DNA of 64,000 bases from Bradyrhizobium sp. AZCC 2176 (GCF_036924645.1 NZ_JAZHRX010000001.1:558001-622000), one strand, 5' to 3'. Counted from the stretch's first letter, positions 18,411 to 27,607 are shown. The notes: generated from the letters alone by a model not told the origin. Numbers and translations: made by a program.

Positions 18411-19307
18411 ATGAATAGCGCCTCGGCCGAGATGAATGCCTTTGTGCGTGTGATCGAGCGTGGCAGCTTCGCCGCGGCGGCCGGCGATCTCGGGATCACG
18501 CCTTCAGCGCTCTCCAAACTCGTGACCCGCATCGAGGACCGGCTGGGCGTTCGTCTGCTGACGCGAACCACGCGCCGTCTGGTTTTGACCGATGAAGGCG
18601 AGCTTTTTGTCGCCCGGAGCCGGGAGATACTTGCATCGATCGAGGCCGCGGAAGCCGAGATTACGGCGGGAAGCCAAGCTCCGCGCGGCCATTTGAGGAT
18701 CAGTGTCGGAACAGCCTATGCCAAACAGACACTCGGTCCGTTGCTTCCGCTTTTCCTCGCGCGCTACCCGGAGATCACCGTCGAGCTTCTTGTTTCGGAC
18801 CGGCAAATCGATCTTGTCGCCGAGCATGCGGACGTAGCCGTCCGCTCCGGATGGCTCGGTGACTCAACCCTCGTGGCACGCAAGATCACTGATGCCAGAC
18901 GCCTCATCTGTGCCAGCCCGCTCTATCTGAAGAAATACGGCTCACCGCGCGTACCCGCCGATCTGTTGCAGCACAACTGCCTGACGCTGACTGGCTTTGG
19001 GCAGTTCAACCAATGGCCGTTCCACACCGATGAAGGCATAAACCGGCTCGCCATCTCAGGCACCCTTGCAAGCGACAATGCCGACCTGCTGCTGGATGCT
19101 GCGGTAGCAGGGCTCGGCATTGCGAGGCTCGCGGATTTCGTGGTCGCGCGCGCGTTCCGGGAGGGCGCGCTCGTCCCGCTGCTGATGGATGCCCATCTGA
19201 GCGAGCCGTTTCCGATTCATGTCGTGACCGTGCCCGGCCGTCACCGCACTCCACGCGTGAAGGCCTTCACCGAGTTTATGGTATCGCAGTTCGACAATGG
19301 GCGATGA
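18411..19307 (+). CDS. LysR-family transcriptional regulator
   Basis: The protein has 298 residues. The N-terminal winged helix-turn-helix (residues 5-65) has FAAAAGDLGITPSALSKLVTRIEDRLG and LLTRTTRRLVLTDEG. The C-terminal effector domain (90-295) has the periplasmic-binding fold seen in the CrgA-like subgroup (LICASPLYLKKYG). No co-regulated enzyme gene is adjacent, so its target is unknown. The candidate operator upstream suggests self-control. Confidence 0.92.
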   Translation: MNSASAEMNAFVRVIERGSFAAAAGDLGITPSALSKLVTRIEDRLGVRLLTRTTRRLVLTDEGELFVARSREILASIEAAEAEITAGSQAPRGHLRISVGTAYAKQTLGPLLPLFLARYPEITVELLVSDRQIDLVAEHADVAVRSGWLGDSTLVARKITDARRLICASPLYLKKYGSPRVPADLLQHNCLTLTGFGQFNQWPFHTDEGINRLAISGTLASDNADLLLDAAVAGLGIARLADFVVARAFREGALVPLLMDAHLSEPFPIHVVTVPGRHRTPRVKAFTEFMVSQFDNGR

Positions 19308-19370
19308 CAACACTGAGCACCGGCGTTTTGCGCGCAGCAACGCGACCACGATCCGATCGAACCTGGCCGC

Positions 19371-19634
19371 CTAACGCCTGGCTCCCGGCTGGCTTTCCTT
19401 CCACTTCAGGAATTGCTGGTAGAGCGCCGCGTCGTCGTCGGCCGCGCGCGTGTCCTGCCCGCCGGTGTCGCGGGCCTGTGCGGCCATGAACGCATCGAAC
19501 TTCAGGCGCGTGTCGGAAGCAACTTTTGACCGGCGCGTGCGAACGCGCCGCGTCGAAATCAGCGCGAGAGCGCCAGCGCTTCCAGCTTTCGCTGCGCGTC
19601 GGGTTCGCCCCATTCCTTTGCCCGCTGATACCAA
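19371..19634 (-). CDS. Possible small hypothetical protein
   Basis: The frame ends in LYQQFLKWKESQPGARR, preceded by an acidic stretch (DTRAADDDA), and its last 50 residues look coding. The beginning is uncertain: a start at 19634 would overlap the neighbouring Sel1-protein gene by 76 bases, and an internal ATG near 19,490 lacks a ribosome site. It may be co-transcribed with that gene. Family not recognised. Confidence 0.35.
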   Translation of the reverse strand: MVSAGKGMGRTRRAAKAGSAGALALISTRRVRTRRSKVASDTRLKFDAFMAAQARDTGGQDTRAADDDAALYQQFLKWKESQPGARR

Positions 19635-20785
19635 ATGCGGGCCTGGGCGGCGTCCGCCATCGGACCGTCAGCGCCGATCTGCCTGAGCAGCGCCGGATCA
19701 TAGGTCGTGCCGACGAGCAAGGCCGCCCGCGCGTCCCGCGCCTCGGCGCCGCGCATCAGCAACAGCCGCGCCGACTGGACGTCGCCGCTGGTGAGCAGAT
19801 CTTGTCCACGCTTGATCAGGGTAGCGACTTCCCTCGGATCGAGACTGCGCACGACCTCCGCCTGCGGCGACGGCATCGCCGACGGCGCAGCCGCGGCCAC
19901 AGTGACCGGCGGCGCCGCGGCAACCGGCGGCGCGGCGACAACCGCCGGTGCGGCGACCGGCGGCGCGGCGGCGACCGGCGGCGGCACAGCAGCTCTTGGT
20001 GCTGCCGCCCAGGTCAGCCGCGTGGAGGTGGCGGTCAGGGCCACGCCGTCACCGTCACGCAATTCGGCCGTCACCAGCATCTGGCCGGTGAATCCTTCCG
20101 GCGGAATGACCGAAACGCCGGAAATCTCCGTCGCCGGCACGCGCCACTCGGGACCGACGCGCTTTCCGGACGTCAGTCGGGCGCCGGCCGTCAGTCCGTT
20201 GATGGATACGAACGCGCCGGGCGGCGGAGCGCCGACGTGAATTCCGAGCGGCACGGGGTCATTGGCGAGGCCGCTGCCGTCCTGCACGGCCAGGGTCGCC
20301 GTACGCTTCGGTGGCGGCGATTGCTGCGGCGCCTGGGTAACCGACGATTTCACCGACTGCCAGGCGGCCGCAAGCGACGCGGTGTCCTGCCCGGCGGGGC
20401 GCTGCGAAGCCGGAATGGCCATGACGAGAAGCGTTGCGATACTCGCCGCAATCGCCACCGCGATCGAGAAGCGGATGACCTGCTGGAGCACTGCGCGCCG
20501 ACCCGACAGGTCGCGGAGCACGGACGGTGCTTCGACCGGCGCCATTTCCCTCGCCTCCTGCATGGCCTGGGCAACGGCTTTGGTGAACATTTCATCCTGG
20601 CGGCGTGGGGGCTTGCCAAATGATTGCAAGGGCGGTCCTTCAGTCGACAATCGCGGACGCCACTCCTCGGTCTGGATGGGCATCGTGCCCGGCTGCTCGC
20701 TGGTCCCGCGTTCCCTCAACTCACGCGGCGCATAATATGCCGGATCGTTCGGACCGACATATCCTTCGTGCTTTGCATCACTCAT
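19559..20785 (-). CDS. Membrane-anchored protein with Pro/Ala linker and C-terminal Sel1-type repeat
   Basis: The protein has 408 residues from ATG 20785. The N-terminal 100 residues are polar and probably cytoplasmic. One transmembrane helix follows (about 104-125, FSIAVAIAASIATLLVMAIP). An extracytoplasmic beta-rich segment comes next, then a Pro/Ala/Val low-complexity linker (about 265-305, repeated PPVAAAP units). A helical Sel1/TPR-like end closes it (QDLLTSGDVQSARLLLMRGAE and ARIWYQRAKEWG). A protein-interaction role is inferred. Function unknown. Confidence 0.65.
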   Translation of the reverse strand: MSDAKHEGYVGPNDPAYYAPRELRERGTSEQPGTMPIQTEEWRPRLSTEGPPLQSFGKPPRRQDEMFTKAVAQAMQEAREMAPVEAPSVLRDLSGRRAVLQQVIRFSIAVAIAASIATLLVMAIPASQRPAGQDTASLAAAWQSVKSSVTQAPQQSPPPKRTATLAVQDGSGLANDPVPLGIHVGAPPPGAFVSINGLTAGARLTSGKRVGPEWRVPATEISGVSVIPPEGFTGQMLVTAELRDGDGVALTATSTRLTWAAAPRAAVPPPVAAAPPVAAPAVVAAPPVAAAPPVTVAAAAPSAMPSPQAEVVRSLDPREVATLIKRGQDLLTSGDVQSARLLLMRGAEARDARAALLVGTTYDPALLRQIGADGPMADAAQARIWYQRAKEWGEPDAQRKLEALALSR

Positions 20786-21261
20786 ACTGAACACTCGCCC
20801 CCATGAGGCTATCCACCAGCCCCGCGGACGTATGCCGATTGCGCCCTATGCGATGATCCCTGAAACTCCGGATGGGCGCAACCGCATCTTTGCGGCTCGG
20901 CCCGGTAACAAGGACCAGGAGTTGAGATCATCCTGCAGCGCTTCCGGCTGACACCCGCCGTTTCCCTTTTTGGTTGGCGGTTCGCCGTGTCCCGTGCAGG
21001 ACAGTCCCGTGTTGCGGCAAATACGACAACCCGGCGGCAAGAGGTAGACGAAAGTTGGACCGACTTCAATCTACAACTAATAATCAATTTACAGGGATAG
21101 TTAACCGGCAGGTTGCCGCCATCCGCGCATTGCCCGATTAGTCCCGATTAGTATTGCGCAAACCTTGAAATTCGCGGCCCGCCGTGGTCTCAAGCTGCGA
21201 GTTTGCAAGGCAGGCCCGCCCGCCGGCCAGACAGACTCCAACCCGGCAGACAGATTTACCG
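20786..21261. other. Intergenic region between divergent genes
   Basis: About 475 bases between the Sel1-type gene and the DUF1499 gene. Short frames are present, but none has a good start site or family motif. An A/T-rich patch near 21,060-21,100 may hold promoters. Nothing else is seen. Confidence 0.5.
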
Positions 21262-22110
21262 ATGGCCCGAAGGTTTTCCGCTCCCTACCAGTCGGAGCCC
21301 GTGTCCAGCCTCGCCACCTGGTCGCGCAACCTCGCCATTTTCGCCGTGGTCGCGGTGGTGGTTTCGATCCTCATCGTCCGCTTCGGCTTCCTGGAGATGA
21401 AGCCAGCGCTGGCGACCTTCTTCGGCGCGCTCGGTTGCGCCGTGCTTTCGATCCTGGTCGGCCTCGCCGCCTTTGCCGCGATCTGGCAGAACGGGTCGCG
21501 CGGCATGGGCCGGATCCTGCTGGCGTTCCTGATCAATGCCCTGCTGCTCGCCTACCCGGCCTACCTCGCTCTGCAATACCGCAAGCTGCCGCCGATCCAC
21601 GACATCACCACCGATCCGATCGATCCGCCGCGCTTCGAGGCGCTGGCGCGGCTGCGCAGCGGCGAAGGCGCCAACTCCCCGGTCTATGCCGGGCTCTATT
21701 CGGCCGAACAGCAGCGGATCGCCTACCCCGATATCGAGACCGTGGAGCTCGAAGTGCCGCCGCAGCGGGCCTACGAGGTGACCCTGGCGCTTGTCACCAA
21801 GCGCAAATGGCTCGTCATCGACGAACGGCCGCCGCAGCCGCCGCGCCGCATCGGCCGCATCGAGGCGGTGGCGCGGACGCCGATCATGGGATTTCGCGAG
21901 GACATCTCGATCCGTATCACGCCCGACGGCGAGGAATCGCGCGTCGATATCCGCTCCTCCTCGCGCTATTTCGAAAGCGACCTCGGCAGCAACGCCGCGC
22001 GCGTGACGAAACTGATCGAGGACATCAATTCGGCCGTCGACAACGCCAAACCGGCGCAGAAGAAACCGCAGGCGCCGGCGAAAGCCCAGGCGAAGACGGT
22101 GAAGAAGTGA
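21262..22110 (+). CDS. DUF1499 membrane protein
   Basis: The protein has 282 residues from ATG 21262. Three hydrophobic helices lie near residues 20-40, 45-70 and 78-100. The DUF1499 domain follows (about 110-255), with ELEVPPQRAYEVTLALVTKR, then FREDISIRI and DIRSSSRYFESDLGSNAARV. A Lys/Ala/Pro-rich tail ends the protein. DUF1499 is widespread in proteobacteria, with no established biochemical role. Confidence 0.82.
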   Translation: MARRFSAPYQSEPVSSLATWSRNLAIFAVVAVVVSILIVRFGFLEMKPALATFFGALGCAVLSILVGLAAFAAIWQNGSRGMGRILLAFLINALLLAYPAYLALQYRKLPPIHDITTDPIDPPRFEALARLRSGEGANSPVYAGLYSAEQQRIAYPDIETVELEVPPQRAYEVTLALVTKRKWLVIDERPPQPPRRIGRIEAVARTPIMGFREDISIRITPDGEESRVDIRSSSRYFESDLGSNAARVTKLIEDINSAVDNAKPAQKKPQAPAKAQAKTVKK

Positions 22111-22111
22111 G

Positions 22112-22201
22112 AGGGCGAATGGCAAGTAGCGAATAGCGAACAGTAAGGGCACGTGGGCCGCTCACCTTCCCTATTCGCTACTCGCCATTCGCTATTCGCC
22201 C
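22112..22201. repeat. Intergenic palindrome, family E
   Basis: gggcgaatggcaagtagcga on the left pairs with the right segment tcgctactcgccattcgcta. The element fills the space between the convergent DUF1499 and metallo-hydrolase genes and could serve both as a terminator. Confidence 0.7.
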
Positions 22202-23122
22202 CTAACTTGCTAACCGGTACGTCCCGCCAATCACCGGATCGCCGTCCGTCGCCACGATCCCCCGCGCGACCAGGTCTTCCAGATGGGCCAGCACGGAATA
22301 GCCGGCGGCGTTGGTCAGCCGCGGGTCGATGCCGATATAGATCGCGCGCACCATGGTCGGGATGTCGGCCTCGCCCTTGGCGAGGCGATGCAGGATCGAG
22401 GCTTCGCGGGCCTGCCGGTGCCGGGTGAGGAAGCGGACGTAGCGCGGCCCTTCCGGAATTTCCGGCCCGTGCCCTGAGAAATACAGATCCTCCTCGCGGG
22501 CTTCCAGCCGCGCCAGCGAGGCCATGTAGTCGATCATCGATCCGTCCGGGGGTGCCACGATCGAGGTCGACCAACCCATGACGTGATCGCCGACGAAGTT
22601 GATTTTTCGCTCGGGCCACGCGAACGCCAGATGATTGGCGGTGTGGCCCGGGGTTGCCACCGCCTCCAGCGCCCAGCCCTGCCCTTCGATGACATCGCCG
22701 TTCTTGACCTCGATGTCGGGCCTGAAATCGCGGTCGGCGCCGGATTCCGGATTGTGCTTCTCGCTCTCGAACCGCGGCCGCGAGGCGCGATGCGGCCCCT
22801 CGGCATAGACGGGGGCGCCGGTGGCGGCCTTGATCCGCGCGGTATTCGGCGAGTGGTCGCGATGGGTATGGGTGACGAGAATATGCGTCACCGTCTCGCC
22901 GCGCACGGCGTCGAGCAGCGCCCTGGCGTGCGCCTCGTCGTCCGGCCCGGGATCGATGATCGCGACCTTGCCCTTGCCCACGATGTAGCTGACCGTGCCG
23001 GTGAAGGTGAACGGGCTCGGATTGTTGCAGAGGACACGCCGCACGCCGGGGCGGGCTTCGTCGACGACACCCGGCAGAAGCGGGAAGTCGCGGTTGAACG
23101 GGATGTCGTCGTTGTCGGTCAT
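22202..23122 (-). CDS. Metallo-beta-lactamase-fold hydrolase
   Basis: The protein has 306 residues. The zinc motif HTHRDH (about 95-100) and later GHTANHL, GDHVMGW and SGHGPE supply the second-metal and conserved histidines. The C-terminal winged-helix-like segment (AAGYSVLAHLEDLVARGIV) matches the LACTB2-like subgroup. It probably cleaves an ester or thioester in the cytosol. It lies downstream of, and on the same strand as, glutaryl-CoA dehydrogenase, separated by a palindrome, so a shared pathway is possible but not shown. Confidence 0.87.
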   Translation of the reverse strand: MTDNDDIPFNRDFPLLPGVVDEARPGVRRVLCNNPSPFTFTGTVSYIVGKGKVAIIDPGPDDEAHARALLDAVRGETVTHILVTHTHRDHSPNTARIKAATGAPVYAEGPHRASRPRFESEKHNPESGADRDFRPDIEVKNGDVIEGQGWALEAVATPGHTANHLAFAWPERKINFVGDHVMGWSTSIVAPPDGSMIDYMASLARLEAREEDLYFSGHGPEIPEGPRYVRFLTRHRQAREASILHRLAKGEADIPTMVRAIYIGIDPRLTNAAGYSVLAHLEDLVARGIVATDGDPVIGGTYRLAS

Positions 23123-23140
23123 TTCGAATTTTCACTCCGA

Positions 23141-23242
23141 CGTCATTCCGGGGCTGCCCGACAGGGCTGAACTATGGTGCGCAATTGCGCACCTGAGAAT
23201 CTCGAGATTCCGGGTTCGCGCTTATGCGCGCCCCGGAATGAC
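23141..23242. repeat. Family B palindromic element
   Basis: Arms cgtcattccgggg and ccccggaatgac enclose a perfect ggtgcgcaattgcgcacc palindrome and atctcgagat. Same family as 6,720-6,801 and 24,550-24,674. Confidence 0.8.
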
Positions 23243-23253
23243 AGTGTGAGGAT

Positions 23254-24468
23254 TTACGAAAACGCCTGAATGCCGGTGATCGCCCGGCCCAGGATCAGGG
23301 CGTGGACGTCGTGGGTGCCTTCATAGGTGTTCACGGTTTCCAAATTCGCGGTGTGGCGCATCACGTGGTATTCGATCTGGATGCCGTTGCCGCCGTGCAT
23401 GTCGCGGGACACCCGCGCGATGTCGAGCGCCTTGCCGCAATTGTTGCGCTTGACGATCGAGATCATCTCCGGCGCCATCTTGCCCTCGTCCATCAGGCGG
23501 CCGACGCGCAAGCTGGCCTGCAAGCCTAGCGCGATTTCGGTCTCCATGTCGGCGAGCTTCTTCTGCACGAGCTGCGTTGCCGCCAAAGGCCGGTTGAACT
23601 GCTTGCGGTCGAGCGTGTATTGGCGCGCGCGATGCATGCAGTCCTCGGCAGCGCCCATCGCGCCCCAGGAGATGCCGTAGCGGGCGCGGTTGAGGCAGCC
23701 GAACGGGCCCTTGAGACCCGATACGTTGGGCAGCAGCGCGTCTTCCGGCACCACCACGCCGTCCATCACGATCTCGCCGGTGATCGAGGCGCGCAAGGAC
23801 AGCTTGCCGCCGATCTTCGGCGCCGAAAGGCCCTTCATGCCCTTCTCGAGAATGAAACCGCGGATCTGGTTGTCATGCGCGGCGGATTTCGCCCAGACGA
23901 CAAAGACGTCGGCGATCGGCGCGTTGGAAATCCACATCTTGCTGCCGCTGATGCGGTAGCCATCCGACACCTTTTCGACGCGGGTCTTCATGCCGCCGGG
24001 ATCGGAGCCGGCGTCGGGCTCGGTCAGGCCGAAGCAGCCGACCCACTCGCCGGTCGCGAGCTTCGGCAGGTATTTCTTGCGCTGGTTCTCGTCGCCATAG
24101 GCGTAGATCGGATACATCACCAGCGATGACTGCACCGAGTTCATCGAGCGATAGCCGGAATCGACGCGCTCGATCTCGCGCGCCACGAGGCCGTAGGCGA
24201 CGTAGCTCGCGTTCGCACAGCCATATTCCTCCGGCAACGTGATACCGATCAGGCCGAGTTCGCCCATCTCGTTGAAGATCTCGCGGTCGGTCTTTTCCTC
24301 GAGATAGGCCTTGACGATGCGCGGCAACAGCTTGTCCTGCGCATAGGCGCGCGCGGTGTCGCGGATCATGCGCTCGTCTTCGGTGAGCTGGTCGTCAAGC
24401 AGGAACGGATCGTCCCACTGGAAAGAAGCCGCCGCCGGCTTGTCCTTGGTTTGAGGGCGCACGCTCAT
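23254..24468 (-). CDS. gcdH: Glutaryl-CoA dehydrogenase (acyl-CoA dehydrogenase family)
   Basis: The protein has 404 residues. FAD-dependent oxidation and decarboxylation of glutaryl-CoA to crotonyl-CoA, used in lysine and tryptophan breakdown. The acyl-CoA dehydrogenase signature [15 protein letters not shown] is near residue 146. The GcdH-type catalytic glutamate lies in [20 protein letters not shown] (Glu about 383). The long N-terminal [19 protein letters not shown] is characteristic of this subgroup. It is flanked on both sides by family B palindromes. Confidence 0.92.
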   Translation of the reverse strand: MSVRPQTKDKPAAASFQWDDPFLLDDQLTEDERMIRDTARAYAQDKLLPRIVKAYLEEKTDREIFNEMGELGLIGITLPEEYGCANASYVAYGLVAREIERVDSGYRSMNSVQSSLVMYPIYAYGDENQRKKYLPKLATGEWVGCFGLTEPDAGSDPGGMKTRVEKVSDGYRISGSKMWISNAPIADVFVVWAKSAAHDNQIRGFILEKGMKGLSAPKIGGKLSLRASITGEIVMDGVVVPEDALLPNVSGLKGPFGCLNRARYGISWGAMGAAEDCMHRARQYTLDRKQFNRPLAATQLVQKKLADMETEIALGLQASLRVGRLMDEGKMAPEMISIVKRNNCGKALDIARVSRDMHGGNGIQIEYHVMRHTANLETVNTYEGTHDVHALILGRAITGIQAFS

Positions 24469-24549
24469 GAAAATCCCTTTCGCATCACTGTCCTCATGGA
24501 AATTGCCGCCAAATTAGTGTGCTATCGGCAGAAGCGCAATGTTTCACCC

Positions 24550-24674
24550 CGTCATTCCGGGATGGTGCGCAAGCACCAGACCTCGGGGGTGCAATTGCAC
24601 CCTGGGGAATCTCGAGATTCTCAGGTGCGCAATTGTGCACCGTAGTTCGAGCTATCGCGCGCCCCGGAATGACG
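24550..24674. repeat. Family B palindromic element, long copy
   Basis: Arms cgtcattccgg and ccggaatgacg. Internal dyads include ggtgcaattgcacc and ggtgcgcaattgtgcacc. It lies between ribB and gcdH, which point away from each other's starts on the same strand. Confidence 0.8.
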
Positions 24675-24678
24675 AACG

Positions 24679-25755
24679 CTAGTCTTCCAGACGCTCGCTG
24701 GAGACGATCTCGATGCCGAAACCGGATAGTCCCTTGTAGTCGTGCACGGAGGACGTGAGGTTGACGATCGAGGTAATGCCGAGATCGCGCAGGATCTGGG
24801 CGCCGACGCCGACTTCACGCCATTGCCGGTTGCGATCGGCCTCCGCCGATTTCTGTTCGCCGACCGGTTCGACGGGAACCCCGGCCGCGCCGTCGCGCAG
24901 ATAGACCAGCACGCCGCGGCCGGCTTTCTGGAAATGGTTGAGCACGATCTGCATGCGCGCCTGGCCGGTGAAGAGATCCTTGACGATGTTCGGCTTGTGC
25001 AGCCGCGTCAGCACGTTCTTGCCGTCGCCGATGCCGTTATAGACGAAGGCGGCATGCGCAATCTCGTCGAACGGCGAGCGATAGGCATAGCCCTGCAGCG
25101 GCCCGATCGGGCTGTCGGTGGTAAAGGTCGCGACCCGCTCGATCAGCTTCTCGCGTGCCTGACGGTAGGCGATCATGTCAGCGATCGTGACGTGCTTGAG
25201 CTTGTGGGCGGCGGCGAAGCGCGCAACCTGTTCACCCTTCATCACGGTGCCGTCGTCGTTCATCAACTCGGAGATGACGCCGACCGGCGGCAGCCCTGAG
25301 AGCTTGCAGAGATCGACGGCCGCCTCGGTATGGCCCGAGCGCAAGAGCACACCGCCGTCACGGGCGATCAGCGGGAAGATGTGGCCGGGCCGGGCGAAAT
25401 CATTGGCGCCGGCATTGGGATTGGCAAGCGCGCGGCAGCAGGAGGCGCGTTCATCCGCTGATATGCCGGTGCCGCCGTCGGGCTTGTAGTCGATCGAGAC
25501 CGTGAAGGCGGTGGTGTGGCTGGACTCGTTGTGCGCCACCATCGGATCGAGCCGCAGCCGGCGCGCATCGTCGGTGGTGATCGGCGCGCAGACGATGCCG
25601 GAGGTATGGCGGATGATGAATGCCATCTTCTCCGCGGTACACAGCGAGGCTGCGACGATCAGATCGCCCTCGCCCTCCCGGTCGTCGTCGTCGGTAACGA
25701 CGACGAGTTCGCCCTTGGCAAAGGCTTGCAGGACTTCCTGGATGGTATCGGCCAT
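24679..25755 (-). CDS. ribB: 3,4-dihydroxy-2-butanone-4-phosphate synthase with degenerate GTP cyclohydrolase II-like domain
   Basis: The protein has 358 residues. Residues 1-205 are RibB, which converts ribulose 5-phosphate to the four-carbon riboflavin precursor. DDDDREGEGDLI, the HTSGIVC region, ERASCC and RSGHTEAAVDLC are intact. The remaining 150 residues have the RibA fold (FTTDSPIGPLQGYAY..., VHDYKGLSGFGIEIV), but the C-x2-GD...C-x-C zinc cysteines are missing: the stretch reads TRLHKPNIVKDLF. GTP cyclohydrolase II activity is therefore unlikely. No FMN riboswitch is seen upstream. Confidence 0.92.
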   Translation of the reverse strand: MADTIQEVLQAFAKGELVVVTDDDDREGEGDLIVAASLCTAEKMAFIIRHTSGIVCAPITTDDARRLRLDPMVAHNESSHTTAFTVSIDYKPDGGTGISADERASCCRALANPNAGANDFARPGHIFPLIARDGGVLLRSGHTEAAVDLCKLSGLPPVGVISELMNDDGTVMKGEQVARFAAAHKLKHVTIADMIAYRQAREKLIERVATFTTDSPIGPLQGYAYRSPFDEIAHAAFVYNGIGDGKNVLTRLHKPNIVKDLFTGQARMQIVLNHFQKAGRGVLVYLRDGAAGVPVEPVGEQKSAEADRNRQWREVGVGAQILRDLGITSIVNLTSSVHDYKGLSGFGIEIVSSERLED

Positions 25756-25931
25756 TTTCCCAACATCTTGCTATCTACAGCCAGTGCTTAGCCGGACTCA
25801 ATGGTCAGCGCTAGCGTCAATACGCAGGGCAACGTCGCCCACAGGCATACCAGCCTGTAGATCCTATGGGGTGGCAGGTGGTCAGGGGGTAAGTTGAGTT
25901 TGCGACCACCCACTCACCCAGAGGATCCACG

Positions 25932-27087
25932 ATGTGCACAGATCACGCTGACACACCCGCCGGCTGCAAGTATGCCACAGTTTACGTTGTTTTCGAACTG
26001 AGCAAGGCGAAATGGCAGCTAGGCATCATGCTGCCCGGTACCGAGAAGATGAGCCGTTACCGGATTGACGGTGGCGACTTGGCGGCGTTGGCAGCTTTGC
26101 TGGTCAAGGCTCGATCGAAGGCGGAGCAGACGGGGAAGCTGGTTCGTATTCTGTCGTGCTATGAAGCCGGTCTCGACGGTCATTGGCTGCACCGCTGGCT
26201 GGCCGACAACGAGGTGCTCAATCACGAGATCGATGCGTCGAGCATCGAGGTGAACCGGCGGGCACGGCGGGCCAAGACCGATCGGATCGACTTGGCGCAG
26301 TTGATGCGCTCGTTTCTGGCTTACCTGCGCGGCGAACCGCGGGTTTGCAGCATGGTTCGGGTTCCCACGCCTGAGGACGAGGATCGCAAGCGGCGTACGC
26401 GCGAGCGCGAGCGGCTGCTGCAGGAGCGCACCGGGCACAGCAACCGGATCAAGGGGCTGCTGCATGGCCAGGGCATCCGCGATGTCATGCCCCTGAAGCC
26501 GGGCTTCTTGGCGAGTCTGGATGCGATGCGTACCGGCGATGGCCGCGTTCTGCCGCCACGGCTGAAGGACGAGATCCGTCGCGAGCATGAGCGGCTGGTA
26601 TTGGTGCACAAGCAGATCAAGGGGCTCGAGGCAGCGAATGCGGCCGCGCATCGGACCCCGGCAAAGGACTCGGCAGAGGCGAAGGCGGTTCAGCTTGCCC
26701 AACTCAAGGCGATTGGCCCGCACATCGCCCAGCTCCTGGCCAACGAGGTCTTCTACCGTGACTTTAAGAACCGCCGTCAGCTCGGCAGCTGCGTCGGACT
26801 AACCGACGTGCCCTACGACAGCGGCGCCCGCCGTCGACAACAGGGCATCAGCAAAGCTGGCAACCGCCGTGCGCGAACCACCGCAATCGAGCTCGCCTGG
26901 CTGTGGCTGAGGCATCAGCCCGACACCGAGCTGAGCCGCTGGTTCCGCGAGCGGGTTGGTAACCTCAAGGGCCGCATCCGCAAGATGCGCCATCGTGGCG
27001 CTGGCGCGCAAGCTGATGGTGGCCCTCTGGCGCTATCTGGAGACCGGCCTCGTGCCGAGTGGCGCCGTCATGCGTCCGAGCTTTTAA
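25932..27087 (+). pseudogene. IS110-family transposase (DEDD recombinase), frameshifted near the C-terminus
   Basis: The N-terminal RuvC-like part has CYEAGLDGHWLHRWL and KTDRIDLAQL, two of the DEDD sites. The first site reads VVFELSKAKW, with Glu where Asp is usual. The C-terminal Tnp20 part has the serine region DSGARRRQQGISKAGNRRAR. At 26,987 an extra g shifts the frame. Removing it restores IRKIAIVALARKLMVALW and a stop at 27,085-27,087. As it stands, the open frame runs on to 27,518 with unrelated, low-quality sequence. It is probably inactive unless the extra base is a sequencing error. Confidence 0.82.
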
Positions 27088-27538
27088 GCAACGCCGGTGC
27101 GCCAATGACGACCGACGTGACCCAGGACAGACGTGTGACCGAACCCGGGCTTGGGTCTTCGGATTCCGCTTTCGTAGATGGGTCCCGTCTCTTCTGGGCC
27201 TTACCTTCACCCGTGCATGAAAGATCAGGGTTCGGGCCACCACACCCGACCGGATACAAGTTGATGCGGTGTTGGCCGCATAACGACGTCACGGCCCAGT
27301 CCCGGACATCACGTCAAGCCGTCAATCGCGCGCCTCGAAACGTCCCGATCCGAAAGCTTTGCTCCGGCCTCGCCACCGTCAAGGCCGCTCCGCGCCGCCT
27401 CCGGCGGTGGCCTGCGGCCAACCTTGACGGTGGCTGCGTCCGGCGCAGCGGCTATCCATCGGGATCAAAGGGCGCATCGCCCTCCACCGAACATGCCAAA
27501 GGCAAAGCCATGCCCTGATCGATCAATCCCCTTGACAA
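27088..27538 (+). other. Non-coding 3' segment of the IS110 element with a long stem
   Basis: About 450 bases without a believable gene. ccaccgtcaagg (27373-27384) pairs perfectly with ccttgacggtgg (27422-27433), and the loop between them contains further cgcc/ggcg pairing. IS110 and IS1111 elements encode a guide (bridge) RNA in a non-coding end, so this segment is a candidate. The guide loops have not been identified here. Confidence 0.4.
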
Positions 27539-27552
27539 CTACTACCCCATAC

Positions 27553-27586
27553 AAGCCCGGATGGAGCGAAGTGCAATCCGGGCTAC
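27553..27586. repeat. Family A palindromic element next to the IS right end
   Basis: agcccggatggagcgaagtg leads to caatccgggctac, with the expected dyad. The leading cgt of other copies is replaced by aca, consistent with truncation by the insertion. Confidence 0.65.
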
Positions 27587-27607
27587 ACACGCTGCGCAGC
27601 TCCCTTC

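Larger units (their letters stand above)
25865..27551 (+). mobile_element. IS110-family insertion sequence with frameshifted recombinase
   Basis: The ends are marked by tatggggtggcag (25865-25877) and, inverted, ctactaccccata (27539-27551), which match at 10 of 13 positions. The exact borders are uncertain because IS110 elements lack long terminal repeats. The left flank (gtagatcc) and right flank (agcccggatggagcg, ending ccgggctac) resemble halves of a family A palindrome, so the element probably inserted in or next to one. The coding part ends at 27,087 and is followed by about 450 non-coding bases. Confidence 0.75.

Noticed and set aside
19860..20010. Tandem GC-rich repeats as a regulatory or mobile repeat
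   Set aside because: They encode the Pro/Ala linker of the Sel1-type membrane protein, so they are a coding low-complexity region.
6720..24674. Family B repeats as a CRISPR array
   Set aside because: The copies are dispersed singly between genes with no regular repeat-spacer series and no cas genes.
25756..25860. FMN riboswitch upstream of ribB
   Set aside because: The conserved RFN sequence blocks are absent in the leader; the space before the IS is too short and unlike the aptamer.
27088..27518. C-terminal extension of the IS110 recombinase (about 144 extra residues)
   Set aside because: It appears only because of the frameshift; the sequence has no similarity to a domain, and the expected stop lies at 27,085 in the original frame.
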